Assembly: GCF_013386115.1 (NCBI RefSeq)
Contig: NZ_JACAOR010000002.1
Coordinates: forward strand, 15,163-79,162
Length of the DNA: 64,000 bases
Direction of reading: 5' to 3'
Source of the DNA: Pseudomonas gingeri
GTDB lineage: Bacteria > Pseudomonadota > Gammaproteobacteria > Pseudomonadales > Pseudomonadaceae
Shown here: piece by piece, positions 43,884 through 54,371 of the stretch
Position numbering within the stretch: position 1 is the first letter of the stretch
Layout: every line of letters starts with the position of its first letter
Notes under the pieces: generated by a model
Seen by the model: the letters and a program-made list of their open reading frames with translations, nothing else
Told to the model about the DNA's origin: nothing
Database searches by the model: none
Made by a program: the position numbers and the translations under genes

Positions 43884-45545
43884 ATGACCGAGCCAGAAGA
43901 CCCCAGTCGCGAGCGCCTCAAGCATCACTTTGCCCAGCGGGTCATTCATCAGGCACGTCAGATTCTTGAGATATGGCAACGCCTGCAGCGCAGCGAATGG
44001 TCGAGCGGCGACATGTCCGAGCTCAGCGAAGCGAACCTGCGCCTGCTGCGTTTCGCCGAACGCTTCGAGCAACCGGAACATACCCAGCTGGCCCATGGCA
44101 TCAGCCGCTCGCTGGAAGCAGTGAACGCCAACCGCGGCCGCCTGAGCAGCAGCCTGATCACCGAACTCAATCGCCTGATGCAACGCCTGTCGCGCACCGG
44201 CCTGCGCCATGGCGATCAACTCGACCAGACCTTCCTGCCACCGCTGCGCAAGCCGGTCTACGTGATGCTGCAGGACCACGAGCGCGCCGAGCGACTGGCC
44301 AAGCAGCTGGAATTCTTCGGCCTCAGTGCGCAGTCGCTGGACAGTGTCGCCGCGTTCCGCTCGTCCATGGCCGAGCGCCTGCCGGCGGCAATCGTCATGG
44401 ACGTCGACTTCAGCGGCAGCGGCATGGGCCTGCACCTGGCGGCCGAAGCCCAGCTCGGCCTGGAACAGAAACTGCCGCTGCTGTTTTTCAGCCTGCATGA
44501 AACCGATACGCCGACCCGCCTGGCCGCCGTGCGCGCCGGCGGCCAGGAATTCCTCACCGGCACCCTGGAGGCTTCCAGCCTGCTGGAGAAAATCGAAGTC
44601 CTGACCTGCGTTGCCCAGTACGACCCGTACAAGGTCCTGGTCATCGATGACTCGCGGGCCCAGGCGCTGCACACCGAGCGCCTGCTCAACAGCGCCGGGA
44701 TCGTCACCCGGACCCTGATCGATCCGATCCAGGCCATGGCCGAACTGGCGGATTTCCAGCCCGACCTGATCATTCTCGACATGTATATGCCGGCCTGTAC
44801 CGGTACCGAGCTGGCCAAGGTGATCCGCCATAACGACCGTTATGTCAGCGTGCCGATCATCTACCTGTCCGCCGAAGACGACCTGGACAAGCAACTCGAC
44901 GCCATGAGCGAAGGCGGCGACGACTTCCTGACCAAGCCGATCAAGCCGCGCCACCTGATCACCACCGTGCGCAACCGCGCGGCACGGGCGCGCAACCTCA
45001 AGGCGCGGATGGTCCGCGACAGCCTGACCGGCCTGTACAACCACACCCATATCCTGCAATTGCTCGAAGACTGCAGCTTCCGCGCCCGCCGCGAATGCAA
45101 GCCGCTGAGTTTCGCCATGCTCGATATCGACCACTTCAAGCGGGTCAACGACAGCCACGGCCACCCCATGGGCGACCGGGTGATCAAGAGCCTGGCGCTG
45201 TTTCTCAAGCAGCGCCTGCGCAAGACCGACTTTATCGGTCGTTATGGCGGTGAAGAATTCGCCATCGTCATGCCCGACACCGACCTGGAGTCGGCCTACA
45301 AGGTGCTGGACGAGATCCGCCAGCGCTTCGCGGAAATCCATTACCCGGCGCAACCCCAGGACCTGTGGTGCACCTTCAGCGCCGGGGTGGTCGAACTGCA
45401 TGAAGACAGCGACAGCCTGATGATGGCGACCCAGGCCGACGAAGCGCTCTACCGTGCCAAGCATGCGGGACGCAATCGCGTGCAGGTCGCACGGCAAAGT
45501 GCCAGCTTTTCATCGGATTCGACGGATACCGTCATGACACTGTAA
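43884..45545 (+). CDS. gcbA: diguanylate cyclase GcbA (REC-REC-GGDEF)
   Basis: A 553-aa cytosolic cyclase making c-di-GMP. Residues about 1-125 are helical. REC1 (about 126-245) keeps an Asp (AIVMDVDF) but lacks the Lys switch and looks degenerate. REC2 (about 249-365) is complete (VIDD, LIILDMYMP, LTKPIKP). The GGDEF domain (about 385-545) has the active GGEEF at 455-459 and the inhibitory I-site RKTD five residues before it. The context (PA4843 position) matches GcbA, which promotes initial attachment in P. fluorescens and affects dispersal in P. aeruginosa. The start codon overlaps GATATG without a strong ribosome site. Confidence 0.88.
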   Translation: MTEPEDPSRERLKHHFAQRVIHQARQILEIWQRLQRSEWSSGDMSELSEANLRLLRFAERFEQPEHTQLAHGISRSLEAVNANRGRLSSSLITELNRLMQRLSRTGLRHGDQLDQTFLPPLRKPVYVMLQDHERAERLAKQLEFFGLSAQSLDSVAAFRSSMAERLPAAIVMDVDFSGSGMGLHLAAEAQLGLEQKLPLLFFSLHETDTPTRLAAVRAGGQEFLTGTLEASSLLEKIEVLTCVAQYDPYKVLVIDDSRAQALHTERLLNSAGIVTRTLIDPIQAMAELADFQPDLIILDMYMPACTGTELAKVIRHNDRYVSVPIIYLSAEDDLDKQLDAMSEGGDDFLTKPIKPRHLITTVRNRAARARNLKARMVRDSLTGLYNHTHILQLLEDCSFRARRECKPLSFAMLDIDHFKRVNDSHGHPMGDRVIKSLALFLKQRLRKTDFIGRYGGEEFAIVMPDTDLESAYKVLDEIRQRFAEIHYPAQPQDLWCTFSAGVVELHEDSDSLMMATQADEALYRAKHAGRNRVQVARQSASFSSDSTDTVMTL

Positions 45546-45600
45546 CCAAACAGCAATAACTTCAGGCACTTACCACTCTTTGTCGTGGATAGAATCCTGA

Positions 45601-47562
45601 ATGCGCCTGAAGCTGCTGACCAATCTCAATACCCTGTTGCTCGTTGCCGTGTGCCTGGCGCTCGGGGCTACGTTGTGGTGGTCGCAACAGGCGCTGGAGC
45701 GTCCCTATCAGTTGATGGAGCGCTACCTCGGCCTGTCGCAGCAGTTCCAGAACCAGGCGGCGCGCAATATCGAGGATTACCTGGGTAGCGGCGATGCCCT
45801 GCGCCTGAGCAGCGCGAGCCAGGCCATGGAGGCGATCGAGCAGGAACTCGCCGCCCTGCCGCCCTCGATGACCGAGACCCTGCGCCCCAGCCTCGCCGCC
45901 CTGAACGACTTCAGCAAGACCGACCTGCTGGCCGCCGGCAAACTGGCCGGCGACCCGCAAGCCCTGCTGTTGCAGGCCGAACGCGAGCTGGGGGGCAATC
46001 TCGAACAACTGAGCCAATACGCGACCGGCGCGAAAAGTCCCGAGGCCGCTGCCTACCTGCCACCGTTGCTGGCGGCCTCCTCGCACCTGGCCAAGCTGTC
46101 ATTGGCCCGGGACAAACTGGTCAGCAGCGGTCGCAGTGAACTGGCCGCCGATGTCGAGCGCGAGCTGGCCAGTATCAGCAGCCAGGCCGGACAGCTGGAA
46201 GCCCTGCCCCTGCTGGGCGTGACCTCGAGCAGCGAATCCAACACCGACGACTTCAGTGCCATGATGGGCCTGGAAAGCAGCGAGAAAACCGCGGCCGTGG
46301 ACACCGGCGTCGACCTCAAGCGCGAACTGCACAGCCTGCTGACCCGCTACCCGGCCGAACTGACCCGCACTCGCGAACAGATCCAACGCCGGGCCGACCT
46401 GGCAACCGCGACCCACCTGAAGATCAGTGCCGTGCAACAGGCCATCGCCGCGCTGGAGCCGGTGGTGCGGGCCCAGCACGGCAAGATCCAGGGTGAAGTA
46501 CGCCTGATGCAGGGCGTGATGATCGGCCTGATCCTGCTTATCGCCCTGTTGATCGACACCCTGCAGCGCAAGCTGGCGCGGGTCCTGACCAACCTCGCCC
46601 CGGCCCTGTCGACCTGGGCCGAAGGCGACTTCAGCCGGGATATCCAGCTGGGCAAGACCAATCGCGAACTGCACGATATCGAAGCCTCGCTGAACCGCCT
46701 GCGCGCCTACCTGGTGGATCTGGTGGGGACCATCCGCCAGAACGCCGAACAGGTCGCCGGCAGCAGCCGCGCCCTGGCGCAACTGAGCAGCGGCCTGCAT
46801 ACCGGTGCCGAGCGCCAGGCCGGTGATACGGCACAGATTCGCGACTCCCTGGGCGAGCTGGAGGCAACCATCCAGCAGGTGGCCGGCGATGCCAGTCAGG
46901 CCGCGGACGCCAGCCGCAGCGCCGGCGCGGCGGTGGAACACGGGCAGAAGGTCATCGGCCTGAGCCTGGCCGGCCTCCACGCGCTGGTCGGCGAGGTACA
47001 GGGCAACGCGCAGATGATCGAACACCTGGCCGAAGAGTCGGCGACCATCGGCGGCGTGCTGACGGTGATCCGCTCGATTGCCGACCAGACCAACCTGCTG
47101 GCGCTCAACGCCGCCATCGAGGCCGCGCGCGCCGGGGAAATGGGCCGCGGCTTCGCCGTGGTCGCCGAGGAAGTGCGCACCCTGGCCCAGCGTACCGCCG
47201 GCGCCACCGGGGAAATCCAGACCCTGATCGCCGGGTTGCAGAGCGCGGCCCGCCAATCGGTGGAAGGCATGCGTGCGCAGGTCGAGCACGCCGAGGCCAC
47301 CGCCGACCAGGCCCAGGCCGCCGATGGCGCGCTGGATGAAATCGTCGGCGCGATCCAGACCATCTCCGATACCGCGGTGCGCATCGCCGACGTCACCTCC
47401 CAGCAGAGTGGCGCGGTCAGCGAAATCCGCGATCACAGCGAACGCATCCACCAGCTGGGCGGCGACAACCTGCTGCGCATCGGCGAGGGCCGCAGCCAGG
47501 GCGAACGCCTGCTGGAACTGGGCACGGAACTGCATACGGCGGTGCAAGCCTTCCGCGTTTAA
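45601..47562 (+). CDS. methyl-accepting chemotaxis protein (CtpL position)
   Basis: A 653-aa chemoreceptor. TM1 is at about residues 8-28 ([18 protein letters not shown]). A long all-helical periplasmic domain of about 270 residues follows, more like a helical-bundle (HBM-type) than a Cache sensor. TM2 is [19 protein letters not shown], then come HAMP and a signalling tip [24 protein letters not shown]. The gene order gcbA-receptor-dsbD equals PA4843-PA4845, where PA4844 is CtpL, a low-phosphate receptor; the shared ligand is an inference from position only. It begins 55 bp after gcbA. Confidence 0.9.
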   Translation: MRLKLLTNLNTLLLVAVCLALGATLWWSQQALERPYQLMERYLGLSQQFQNQAARNIEDYLGSGDALRLSSASQAMEAIEQELAALPPSMTETLRPSLAALNDFSKTDLLAAGKLAGDPQALLLQAERELGGNLEQLSQYATGAKSPEAAAYLPPLLAASSHLAKLSLARDKLVSSGRSELAADVERELASISSQAGQLEALPLLGVTSSSESNTDDFSAMMGLESSEKTAAVDTGVDLKRELHSLLTRYPAELTRTREQIQRRADLATATHLKISAVQQAIAALEPVVRAQHGKIQGEVRLMQGVMIGLILLIALLIDTLQRKLARVLTNLAPALSTWAEGDFSRDIQLGKTNRELHDIEASLNRLRAYLVDLVGTIRQNAEQVAGSSRALAQLSSGLHTGAERQAGDTAQIRDSLGELEATIQQVAGDASQAADASRSAGAAVEHGQKVIGLSLAGLHALVGEVQGNAQMIEHLAEESATIGGVLTVIRSIADQTNLLALNAAIEAARAGEMGRGFAVVAEEVRTLAQRTAGATGEIQTLIAGLQSAARQSVEGMRAQVEHAEATADQAQAADGALDEIVGAIQTISDTAVRIADVTSQQSGAVSEIRDHSERIHQLGGDNLLRIGEGRSQGERLLELGTELHTAVQAFRV

Positions 47563-47623
47563 TCCCCTCGCGGCGGCGGCGCACTTCGTTATCATGCGCA
47601 CTCTTCCGATTCGCGAGATCGCC

Positions 47624-49390
47624 ATGCGCCGCCTGTTCTGCCTGATGCTCCTGCTATGTGCCTTCCCGGCCTTCGGCGCCAGCCTGCTCGACGGCCGCCC
47701 CAGCTCGACCCTGGGCGCCATCAACAACAGCAAGGACTTCCTGCCCGTGCATGAGGCCTTCCAGCTGAGCCTGGTCAGCAGCACGCCGCAAGCGATCACC
47801 CTGCGTTTCGTCCCCACCGAAGGGTATTACCTGTACCGCCACCGCTTCCAGTTCCGCGCCGAGCCGGCGGATATCCAGCTGGGCGCCGCACAATTGCCCG
47901 CTGGAGAGCAGAAACACGACGAGTACTTCGGCGATGTCGAGGTCTATCACGGCATTCTCGATGTCATCCTGCCCCGCTCCGCCGGCGACACTCGCGCCTT
48001 TACCCTGGCGGTGACCTACCAGGGCTGCGCCGACAAGGGCCTGTGCTACCCGCCGGAAACCGAACGCCTGCGTATCGACGGCAGCCCCGCGTCTTCCGCC
48101 GCCGCCCCCGCGGCGGCCGGAACCGCCTGGAGCTGGAGCGCACTGGCGCTGTTCTTCCTAGGCGGCCTGGCACTGACCTTCACGCCCTGCGTCCTGCCGA
48201 TGCTGCCGATCATTTCCGGTTTCGTGCTGCACGGCCGCGTCAGCGGCGTGCGTGGCTTCAAGCTGTCGCTGGCCTACGTGCTGGCCATGGCCGCCTGCTT
48301 CGCCCTGCTGGGCGCGCTGATGGGCCTGTTCGGCGCCCAACTGAACCTGCAGGCACGCCTGCAATCGGCCTGGGTGCTGGTGCCCTTCGCCGGATTCTTC
48401 GTGGTGTTCGCCCTGGCGATGTTCGGCCTGTTCGAGTTGCAACTGCCCCAGGCCATCAGCGGCCGCCTGAACCGACTGGCCAGCGGTACCCAGGGCGGCT
48501 CGCTGTGGGGCGCGGCCGTGCTCGGCGTGGTGTCGAGCCTGCTGGTTTCACCCTGCGTTTCCGCGCCCCTGGCCGGCGCCCTGCTCTATATCAGCGCCAG
48601 CGGCGACGCCCTGGGCGGGGCCTTGAAACTCTTCGCCCTGGGCCTGGGCATGGGCACGCCGCTGTTGCTGGTCGCCACCGGCGGCGCGGCCTGGCTGCCG
48701 AAAAGCGGCCCGTGGCTGGTCACGGTGAAGAACGCCATTGGCGTGCTGTTGCTCGGGGTCGCGCTGTTCCTGCTCAGCCGCGTGCTGCCCGGACCGATCA
48801 CCCTGCTCCTGGGCGGCTTGCTCGCCGCGGGTGTCGCGCTGTTTCTCGGCGCCCTGGAGTTCGTCGAGAAAACCGCCAGGCAACGCCTCGCGCAACTGCT
48901 CGGCCTGTTCCTGCTGGCCTACGCCCTGAGTTGCTGGTACGGCGCCTTCAGCGGCCAGAGCAACCCGTTCCAGCCCATCGGCGGGACACCGACGGCCGCC
49001 GGCAGCTCGCCCACCGCCAACGGCCAGTGGCAGACCATCAGTACCCCGGCCGAACTCGACAGCGCCCTGGCCGCGGCGAAAAGCGCCGGTCAGCCATTGC
49101 TGCTGGACTGGTACGCCGACTGGTGCATCAGTTGCAAAGTCATCGAACATGAAGTGCTGAACGAGGCGAACGTCCTCGAAAAGCTGCAGGGCTACCGGCT
49201 GGTGCGGTTCGATATCACCGCCAGCAACGCCGAACAACGCGCCCTGCTCGACCGCTACCAGTTGTTCGGACCGCCGGCGCTGATGTTCTTCGCCAAGGAT
49301 GGCAGCGAAAGGACCGATGTCCGGGTCATTGGCGAGATCAGTGCGCGGGACTTCGTCGAACGCGTGACGAAAGCGAATGACCGCTTTTAA
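47624..49390 (+). CDS. dsbD: thiol:disulfide interchange protein DsbD
   Basis: A 588-aa inner-membrane reductase that moves electrons from cytosolic thioredoxin to periplasmic DsbC/DsbG and CcmG. It has a signal peptide (MRRLFCLMLLLCAFPAFG), an N-terminal alpha domain with the Cys pair in QGCADKGLCYPPE, an eight-TM domain with Cys in FTPCVLPML and VSPCVSAPL, and a C-terminal thioredoxin domain with WCISC (Cys about 501 and 504). All six catalytic cysteines are present. ATG 47624 is chosen for its signal peptide; ATG 47594 is an alternative. The open frame further upstream overlaps the receptor gene and is not used. Confidence 0.93.
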   Translation: MRRLFCLMLLLCAFPAFGASLLDGRPSSTLGAINNSKDFLPVHEAFQLSLVSSTPQAITLRFVPTEGYYLYRHRFQFRAEPADIQLGAAQLPAGEQKHDEYFGDVEVYHGILDVILPRSAGDTRAFTLAVTYQGCADKGLCYPPETERLRIDGSPASSAAAPAAAGTAWSWSALALFFLGGLALTFTPCVLPMLPIISGFVLHGRVSGVRGFKLSLAYVLAMAACFALLGALMGLFGAQLNLQARLQSAWVLVPFAGFFVVFALAMFGLFELQLPQAISGRLNRLASGTQGGSLWGAAVLGVVSSLLVSPCVSAPLAGALLYISASGDALGGALKLFALGLGMGTPLLLVATGGAAWLPKSGPWLVTVKNAIGVLLLGVALFLLSRVLPGPITLLLGGLLAAGVALFLGALEFVEKTARQRLAQLLGLFLLAYALSCWYGAFSGQSNPFQPIGGTPTAAGSSPTANGQWQTISTPAELDSALAAAKSAGQPLLLDWYADWCISCKVIEHEVLNEANVLEKLQGYRLVRFDITASNAEQRALLDRYQLFGPPALMFFAKDGSERTDVRVIGEISARDFVERVTKANDRF

Positions 49391-49522
49391 CAAATGAGTC
49401 ACAAATTTCGCGCAAACATCGGACATCGTGCTGGCTATTGCAGGTAACTGGACAGTCATCCGGGCTTTGCGGCATAGTCGGCGCGCATTGACAATTGCGC
49501 ACAGATAACAAGGAAACAGCCG

Positions 49523-49978
49523 ATGGCGACCCTACTGGTCCTGCATGGACCCAACCTGAACCTGCTGGGCACCCGCGAGCCGGGTGTCTACGGCGCGGTC
49601 ACACTGCCCGAGATCAACCAGGATCTGGAGCGTCGGGCCCGGGAAGCCGGGCACCATCTGATGTATCTGCAGAGCAACGCCGAGTACGAATTGATCGACC
49701 GGATCCACGCCGCCCGCGGCGAAGGCGTGGATTTCATTCTGATCAATCCAGCAGCTTTTACACATACAAGTGTCGCATTACGTGACGCGCTGCTGGCGGT
49801 GAGCATCCCATTCATCGAAGTGCATTTGTCGAACGTGCATAAACGCGAACCTTTCCGCCATCACTCCTACTTTTCAGATGTTGCGGTAGGAGTGATCTGC
49901 GGCCTTGGCGCCAGCGGTTACCGACTGGCCCTGGAGGCCGCACTAGAGCAGCTTGAACTACAAGCTAAACGCCCCTGA
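49523..49978 (+). CDS. aroQ: type II 3-dehydroquinate dehydratase AroQ
   Basis: A 151-aa dodecameric enzyme of the shikimate pathway. The N-terminal motif [20 protein letters not shown] has the catalytic Tyr23; [16 protein letters not shown], His101 in [13 protein letters not shown], and [19 protein letters not shown] complete the site. AAGGAA precedes the ATG. accB starts 24 bp later, so aroQ-accB-accC is an operon, as elsewhere in gamma-proteobacteria. Confidence 0.97.
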   Translation: MATLLVLHGPNLNLLGTREPGVYGAVTLPEINQDLERRAREAGHHLMYLQSNAEYELIDRIHAARGEGVDFILINPAAFTHTSVALRDALLAVSIPFIEVHLSNVHKREPFRHHSYFSDVAVGVICGLGASGYRLALEAALEQLELQAKRP

Positions 49979-50002
49979 CCGACCCTTGGGAGTTGATGAT
50001 TC

Positions 50003-50467
50003 ATGGATATCCGTAAAGTTAAGAAACTGATCGAATTGCTGGAAGAGTCCGGTATCGACGAACTCGAGATCAAGGAAGGCGAAGAGTCCGTACGCATCAG
50101 CCGCCACAGCAAGACCCCGGCGCAGCAGTACTACGCTCCGATGCCTGCCCAGGCTCCGGCTCCCGTCGCCGCCCCGGCCGATCCGGTTGCCGCCGCCGCA
50201 GCTCCTGAAGCCGCTGGCGCACCGAAGCTGAACGGTTTCGTGGTCAAGTCGCCGATGGTCGGTACCTTCTACCGCACCCCGGCCCCGACTTCCCCGGCGT
50301 TCGTCGAAGTCGGCCAGACCGTCAAGAAAGGCGACACCATCTGCATCGTCGAAGCGATGAAGATGATGAACCACATCCAGGCCGAAGCCAGCGGTGTGAT
50401 CGAATCCATTCTGGTAGAAAACGGTCAGCCGGTTGAGTATGACCAGCCGCTGTTCACCATCGTTTGA
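50003..50467 (+). CDS. accB: biotin carboxyl carrier protein AccB
   Basis: The 154-aa BCCP subunit of acetyl-CoA carboxylase. It has an N-terminal dimerisation region, an Ala/Pro linker at about residues 44-74, and a biotinyl domain with Lys120 in EAMKMMN and the thumb-like [13 protein letters not shown]. The role is to carry carboxybiotin between AccC and AccAD for malonyl-CoA synthesis. Confidence 0.97.
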   Translation: MDIRKVKKLIELLEESGIDELEIKEGEESVRISRHSKTPAQQYYAPMPAQAPAPVAAPADPVAAAAAPEAAGAPKLNGFVVKSPMVGTFYRTPAPTSPAFVEVGQTVKKGDTICIVEAMKMMNHIQAEASGVIESILVENGQPVEYDQPLFTIV

Positions 50468-50484
50468 ACCGCGGAGCGCCTTCG

Positions 50485-51843
50485 ATGTTGAAACCTGCGA
50501 AGCTGGAAAAAGTCCTGATCGCCAACCGCGGCGAGATCGCCCTGCGTATCCTGCGCGCCTGTAAGGAAGAGGGCATCAAGACCGTCGCTGTTTACTCGAC
50601 GGCCGATACGGAACTGATGCACGTGAAACTGGCGGACGAAAGCATCTGCATCGGCCCGCCCCTGGCTACCCGCTCGTACCTGAATATCCCGAACATCATC
50701 GCGGCCGCCGAAGTCACCGGCGCCACGGCGATTCACCCGGGCTACGGCTTCCTCGCGGAAAACGCCGATTTTGCCGAACAGGTCGAGAAATCCGGGTTTG
50801 CCTTCATCGGCCCGAAAGCCGACACCATTCGCCTGATGGGCGACAAGGTATCGGCCAAGGCCGCGATGATCGCTGCCGGCGTACCCACCGTTCCCGGCTC
50901 CGACGGCCCGTTGCCCGAAGATCCGGAAACCGCCCTGCGCATTGGTCGCGAAGTCGGCTACCCGGTGATCATCAAGGCCGCCGGCGGCGGCGGTGGGCGC
51001 GGCATGCGCGTGGTACACAGCGAAGACGAGCTGATCGAAGCGGCCAAGCAGACCCGCGAAGAAGCCGGCGCCTGGTTCAGCAACCCGATGGTCTACCTGG
51101 AAAAGTTCCTGACCAACCCACGCCACGTGGAAGTCCAGGTGCTTTCCGACGGCCAGGGTCATGCGATCCACCTCGGCGACCGCGACTGCTCGCTGCAGCG
51201 CCGTCACCAGAAGGTCCTGGAAGAAGCCCCGGCACCGGGCATCGACGAGCAGGCGCGCGCAGAAGTGCTGGCCCGCTGCGTCAAGGCCTGTATCGATATC
51301 GGCTACCGCGGTGCCGGCACTTTCGAGTTCCTGTACGAGAACGGCCGCTTCTACTTCATCGAGATGAACACTCGCGTGCAGGTAGAGCATCCGGTATCGG
51401 AAATGGTCACCGGCATCGATATCGTCAAGGAGATGCTGAGCATCGCCGCTGGCAATCCGCTGTCGTACACCCAGGACGACGTGAAGATCCACGGCCATGC
51501 GCTGGAATGCCGGATCAACGCCGAAGACCCGAAGACCTTCATTCCGAGCCCGGGCCTGGTCAAGCATTTCCATGCGCCAGGCGGCAACGGCGTGCGGGTC
51601 GACTCGCACCTGTACAGCGGCTACAAGGTTCCGTCGAACTATGACTCCCTGATCGGCAAGCTGATCACCTGGGGCGCCACTCGCGACGAAGCCATGGCGC
51701 GCATGCGCAATGCCCTGGACGAAGTCGTCGTGGACGGGATCAAGACCAACATCCCGTTGCACCGCGACCTGGTTCGCGACGCCGGGTTCTGCGAAGGTGG
51801 TGTGAACATTCACTACCTGGAACACAAGCTCGCCCATCAATGA
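50485..51843 (+). CDS. accC: biotin carboxylase AccC
   Basis: A 452-aa ATP-grasp enzyme that carboxylates biotin on AccB. The N-terminus is [19 protein letters not shown], the glycine loop [14 protein letters not shown], the catalytic region [21 protein letters not shown] and [14 protein letters not shown](T)E-type [13 protein letters not shown] 50485 follows CGGAG; a TTG at 50464 lies in accB. A strong terminator follows at 51856. Confidence 0.97.
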   Translation: MLKPAKLEKVLIANRGEIALRILRACKEEGIKTVAVYSTADTELMHVKLADESICIGPPLATRSYLNIPNIIAAAEVTGATAIHPGYGFLAENADFAEQVEKSGFAFIGPKADTIRLMGDKVSAKAAMIAAGVPTVPGSDGPLPEDPETALRIGREVGYPVIIKAAGGGGGRGMRVVHSEDELIEAAKQTREEAGAWFSNPMVYLEKFLTNPRHVEVQVLSDGQGHAIHLGDRDCSLQRRHQKVLEEAPAPGIDEQARAEVLARCVKACIDIGYRGAGTFEFLYENGRFYFIEMNTRVQVEHPVSEMVTGIDIVKEMLSIAAGNPLSYTQDDVKIHGHALECRINAEDPKTFIPSPGLVKHFHAPGGNGVRVDSHLYSGYKVPSNYDSLIGKLITWGATRDEAMARMRNALDEVVVDGIKTNIPLHRDLVRDAGFCEGGVNIHYLEHKLAHQ

Positions 51844-51855
51844 GCCGGTGATCCC

Positions 51856-51892
51856 AACGACAAGGCCGCTTTCGAGCGGCTTTGTCGTTTTT
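51856..51892 (+). terminator. rho-independent terminator of aroQ-accBC
   Basis: Long stem AACGACAA(G)GCCGCT / AGCGGCTTTGTCGTT with a TTCG loop at 51871-51874, then a T-run. A UUCG tetraloop hairpin directly after the accC stop. Confidence 0.88.
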
Positions 51893-51981
51893 GCATACCG
51901 CCCATGCGCCTGCTCGCGTAAACTGGCGCGCTTCTCGCAACCGAGCCGGTTGCACATTCACTTTTTTCACAGGTGCCCGCC

Positions 51982-52860
51982 ATGCCTTGGCTGCAAGTAC
52001 GCCTCGCCATCAGCCCGGAACAAGCCGAAACCTACGAAGACGCTTTCCTTGAAGTCGGCGCTGTTTCGGTAACCTTCATGGACGCCGAAGATCAGCCGAT
52101 TTTCGAACCCGAACTCAACACCACGCCGCTGTGGTCCCATACCCACCTGCTGGCACTGTTCGAAGGCGGCACCGAGGCGGCCAGCGTCCTCGCGCACCTG
52201 GAACTGCTGACCGGCTCGCCACTGCCCGAGCACCACAGCGAAGTGATCGAGGACCAGGACTGGGAACGCAGCTGGATGGACAACTTCCAGCCCATGCGTT
52301 TCGGCCAGCGCCTGTGGATCGTGCCCAGCTGGCATGCCGCCCCGCAGCCGGACGCGGTCAACCTGTTGCTCGATCCGGGCCTGGCCTTCGGCACCGGTAC
52401 GCACCCGACCACCGCGCTCTGCCTGGAATGGCTCGACGGCCAGGACCTCAAGGACTGCAATGTCCTCGACTTCGGCTGTGGCTCGGGCATCCTGGCGATT
52501 GCCGCGCTGCTGCTCGGCGCCCGCGAAGCGGTCGGCACCGATATCGACGTGCAGGCCCTGGAAGCTTCCCGCGACAACGCCGGACGCAACAACATCGCCG
52601 AGGAACTGTTCCCGCTGTATCTGCCGGAGCAATTGCCACAGGTACAGGCCGATGTGCTGGTCGCCAACATCCTCGCCGGCCCCTTGGTTTCCCTGGCCCC
52701 GCAGTTGTCCACCCTGGTCAGGCCGGGCGGCCGCCTGGCGCTGTCCGGCATCCTCGCCGAACAGGGCGAGGAAGTGGCTGCCGCTTATGCCAAGGACTTC
52801 GATCTGGACCCGATTGCCGATCGCGATGGTTGGGTGCGCATCAGTGGCCGTCGGCGCTAG
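51982..52860 (+). CDS. prmA: ribosomal protein L11 methyltransferase PrmA
   Basis: A 292-aa SAM enzyme that trimethylates L11. It has an N-terminal substrate-recognition domain ([43 protein letters not shown], in parts), then [23 protein letters not shown] and SAM motif [19 protein letters not shown], and NILAGPL as the catalytic NPPY-like loop. ATG 51982 is preferred over GTG 51973 by spacing to AGG. Confidence 0.95.
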   Translation: MPWLQVRLAISPEQAETYEDAFLEVGAVSVTFMDAEDQPIFEPELNTTPLWSHTHLLALFEGGTEAASVLAHLELLTGSPLPEHHSEVIEDQDWERSWMDNFQPMRFGQRLWIVPSWHAAPQPDAVNLLLDPGLAFGTGTHPTTALCLEWLDGQDLKDCNVLDFGCGSGILAIAALLLGAREAVGTDIDVQALEASRDNAGRNNIAEELFPLYLPEQLPQVQADVLVANILAGPLVSLAPQLSTLVRPGGRLALSGILAEQGEEVAAAYAKDFDLDPIADRDGWVRISGRRR

Positions 52861-52890
52861 AATGGGCGCTTGGATAAACCGGATCGCCGC

Positions 52891-54195
52891 ATGACCGACA
52901 GCTTCGTCACCCAGTGCCCGCATTGCCAGACCAGCTTCCGCGTCAGCCACGCCCAATTGAGCGTGGCGCGCGGGGTGGTTCGTTGTGGCTCCTGCCTGCA
53001 GGTGTTCAACGCCGCGCGGCAACTGCTGGAGCAACGCGCGGCCCGGGAAGCCGGGACAGCCCAGCCGGCAGCGGTCGCGGCGGCCACGCCGGTCGCGCCC
53101 CCCGCGCCCCTGCTGCCCCCCACTCCGGCGACACCTCCCGCTCCACCGCCACGGGCCATCAGCCAGAAGCAGTGGACGACGCAAGAGCTGGATCTGGACG
53201 ACCTCGATCTCGACGAAGAACTGGCCCGCCTGGAGCAGCGGGAAATCCAGCCGGCCAAGGCCTTCGGCGAGCATGGCGGCCAGGGCGAGTCCTTCAGCGC
53301 CCGCCGCGACAGCGATGACGACGAGGCCCAGTGGTCAGGCAGCTTGTTCAGCGAACCGGCCGGCGCACACGACGAAATCGCCGACGACGGGCCGCTCGCG
53401 CCCACCGTCACGACCAGGACCGAGCGCAAGCCCGAGCCACCGCGGCCGAGCCGTACCGAGCCGTCGCTGTCGTTCGATCTCGCCGACCTCGATGACGAGC
53501 CCCAGGCTCCGCGCCTGAAAATCGAAGAGGACGAGCTGGAAGACGCCACGACCCACGAACCGCTGGCCGCCGACGAGCACGACGAAGACGAACCCGCGGC
53601 CGCCGCCCCGAAGAAGCCTGCGCGCACCCGCAGCGAACCCGGCATGCACGACGACGTGCTGCTGGACCTCGAGGACGACCCGATTCATCTCGACTGGCAA
53701 CGCCGCCGGTCCCCCTGGGGCAAGCGCCTGCTGTGGCTGCTGCTGGTACTGCTGGCCGCCGCGGCCCTGGCCGGCCAGTACATCGCCTATCACTTCGACG
53801 AACTGGCGCGCCAGGACCAGTATCGCCCGTGGTTCCAGCAACTGTGCCCGGAAATCGGCTGCAAGGTGCCTTCCAAAGTCGATATCGCCCGAATCAAGAG
53901 CAGCAACCTGGTGGTGCGCAGCCACCCGGACTTCAATGGCGCGCTGGTGGTGGACGCGATCATCTACAATCGCGCATCGTTCTCCCAGCCATTCCCGCTG
54001 CTGGAGCTGCGCTTCGCCGATCTCAACGGCCACCTGATCGCCAGCCGGCGCTTCAAACCCGGCGAATACCTGGGCGGCGACCTCAGCGGCCAGAGCGAAA
54101 TGCCACCGCAGACCCCGATCCATATCGCCCTGGACATCCTCGATCCAGGCGCCAAGGCCGTGAACTACAGCCTCAGCTTCCACTCACCCGAGTGA
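52891..54195 (+). CDS. zinc-ribbon/DUF3426 membrane protein
   Basis: A 434-aa protein. The N-terminal MJ0042-type zinc ribbon is CPHCQTSFRV...VRCGSCLQVFNA (two CxxC). Then come about 220 residues of acidic, proline-rich disordered sequence, one TM (LLWLLLVLLAAAALAGQYIAY, residues about 285-305) and a C-terminal periplasmic DUF3426 domain with a Cys pair (LCPEIGCKVPSKVDIARI). The function is unknown; it is conserved between prmA and dusB. ATG 52891 is chosen because it starts immediately at the zinc ribbon. Confidence 0.88.
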   Translation: MTDSFVTQCPHCQTSFRVSHAQLSVARGVVRCGSCLQVFNAARQLLEQRAAREAGTAQPAAVAAATPVAPPAPLLPPTPATPPAPPPRAISQKQWTTQELDLDDLDLDEELARLEQREIQPAKAFGEHGGQGESFSARRDSDDDEAQWSGSLFSEPAGAHDEIADDGPLAPTVTTRTERKPEPPRPSRTEPSLSFDLADLDDEPQAPRLKIEEDELEDATTHEPLAADEHDEDEPAAAAPKKPARTRSEPGMHDDVLLDLEDDPIHLDWQRRRSPWGKRLLWLLLVLLAAAALAGQYIAYHFDELARQDQYRPWFQQLCPEIGCKVPSKVDIARIKSSNLVVRSHPDFNGALVVDAIIYNRASFSQPFPLLELRFADLNGHLIASRRFKPGEYLGGDLSGQSEMPPQTPIHIALDILDPGAKAVNYSLSFHSPE

Positions 54196-54371
54196 TTCAG
54201 GGCCTGCCGTGCTCGTTGACGGTGTTTTTCCGGCGGTAACCAAACTGCTGGCGATAACGGAATAACTGTTCAGATTTTATCCAATTTTGCCTTTATCCGG
54301 TCATCGAGAGCGGGTATCATGCCAACCCTTTTTCGAACTCTAATGATCCGGCCCCACAACAGGGAAGTCCT

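Noticed and set aside
47273..47623. N-terminal extension of dsbD
   Set aside because: It overlaps the 3' end of the chemoreceptor in another frame and would bury the signal peptide.
46099..47817. 572-codon frame opposite the second chemoreceptor
   Set aside because: Antisense shadow crossing into dsbD.
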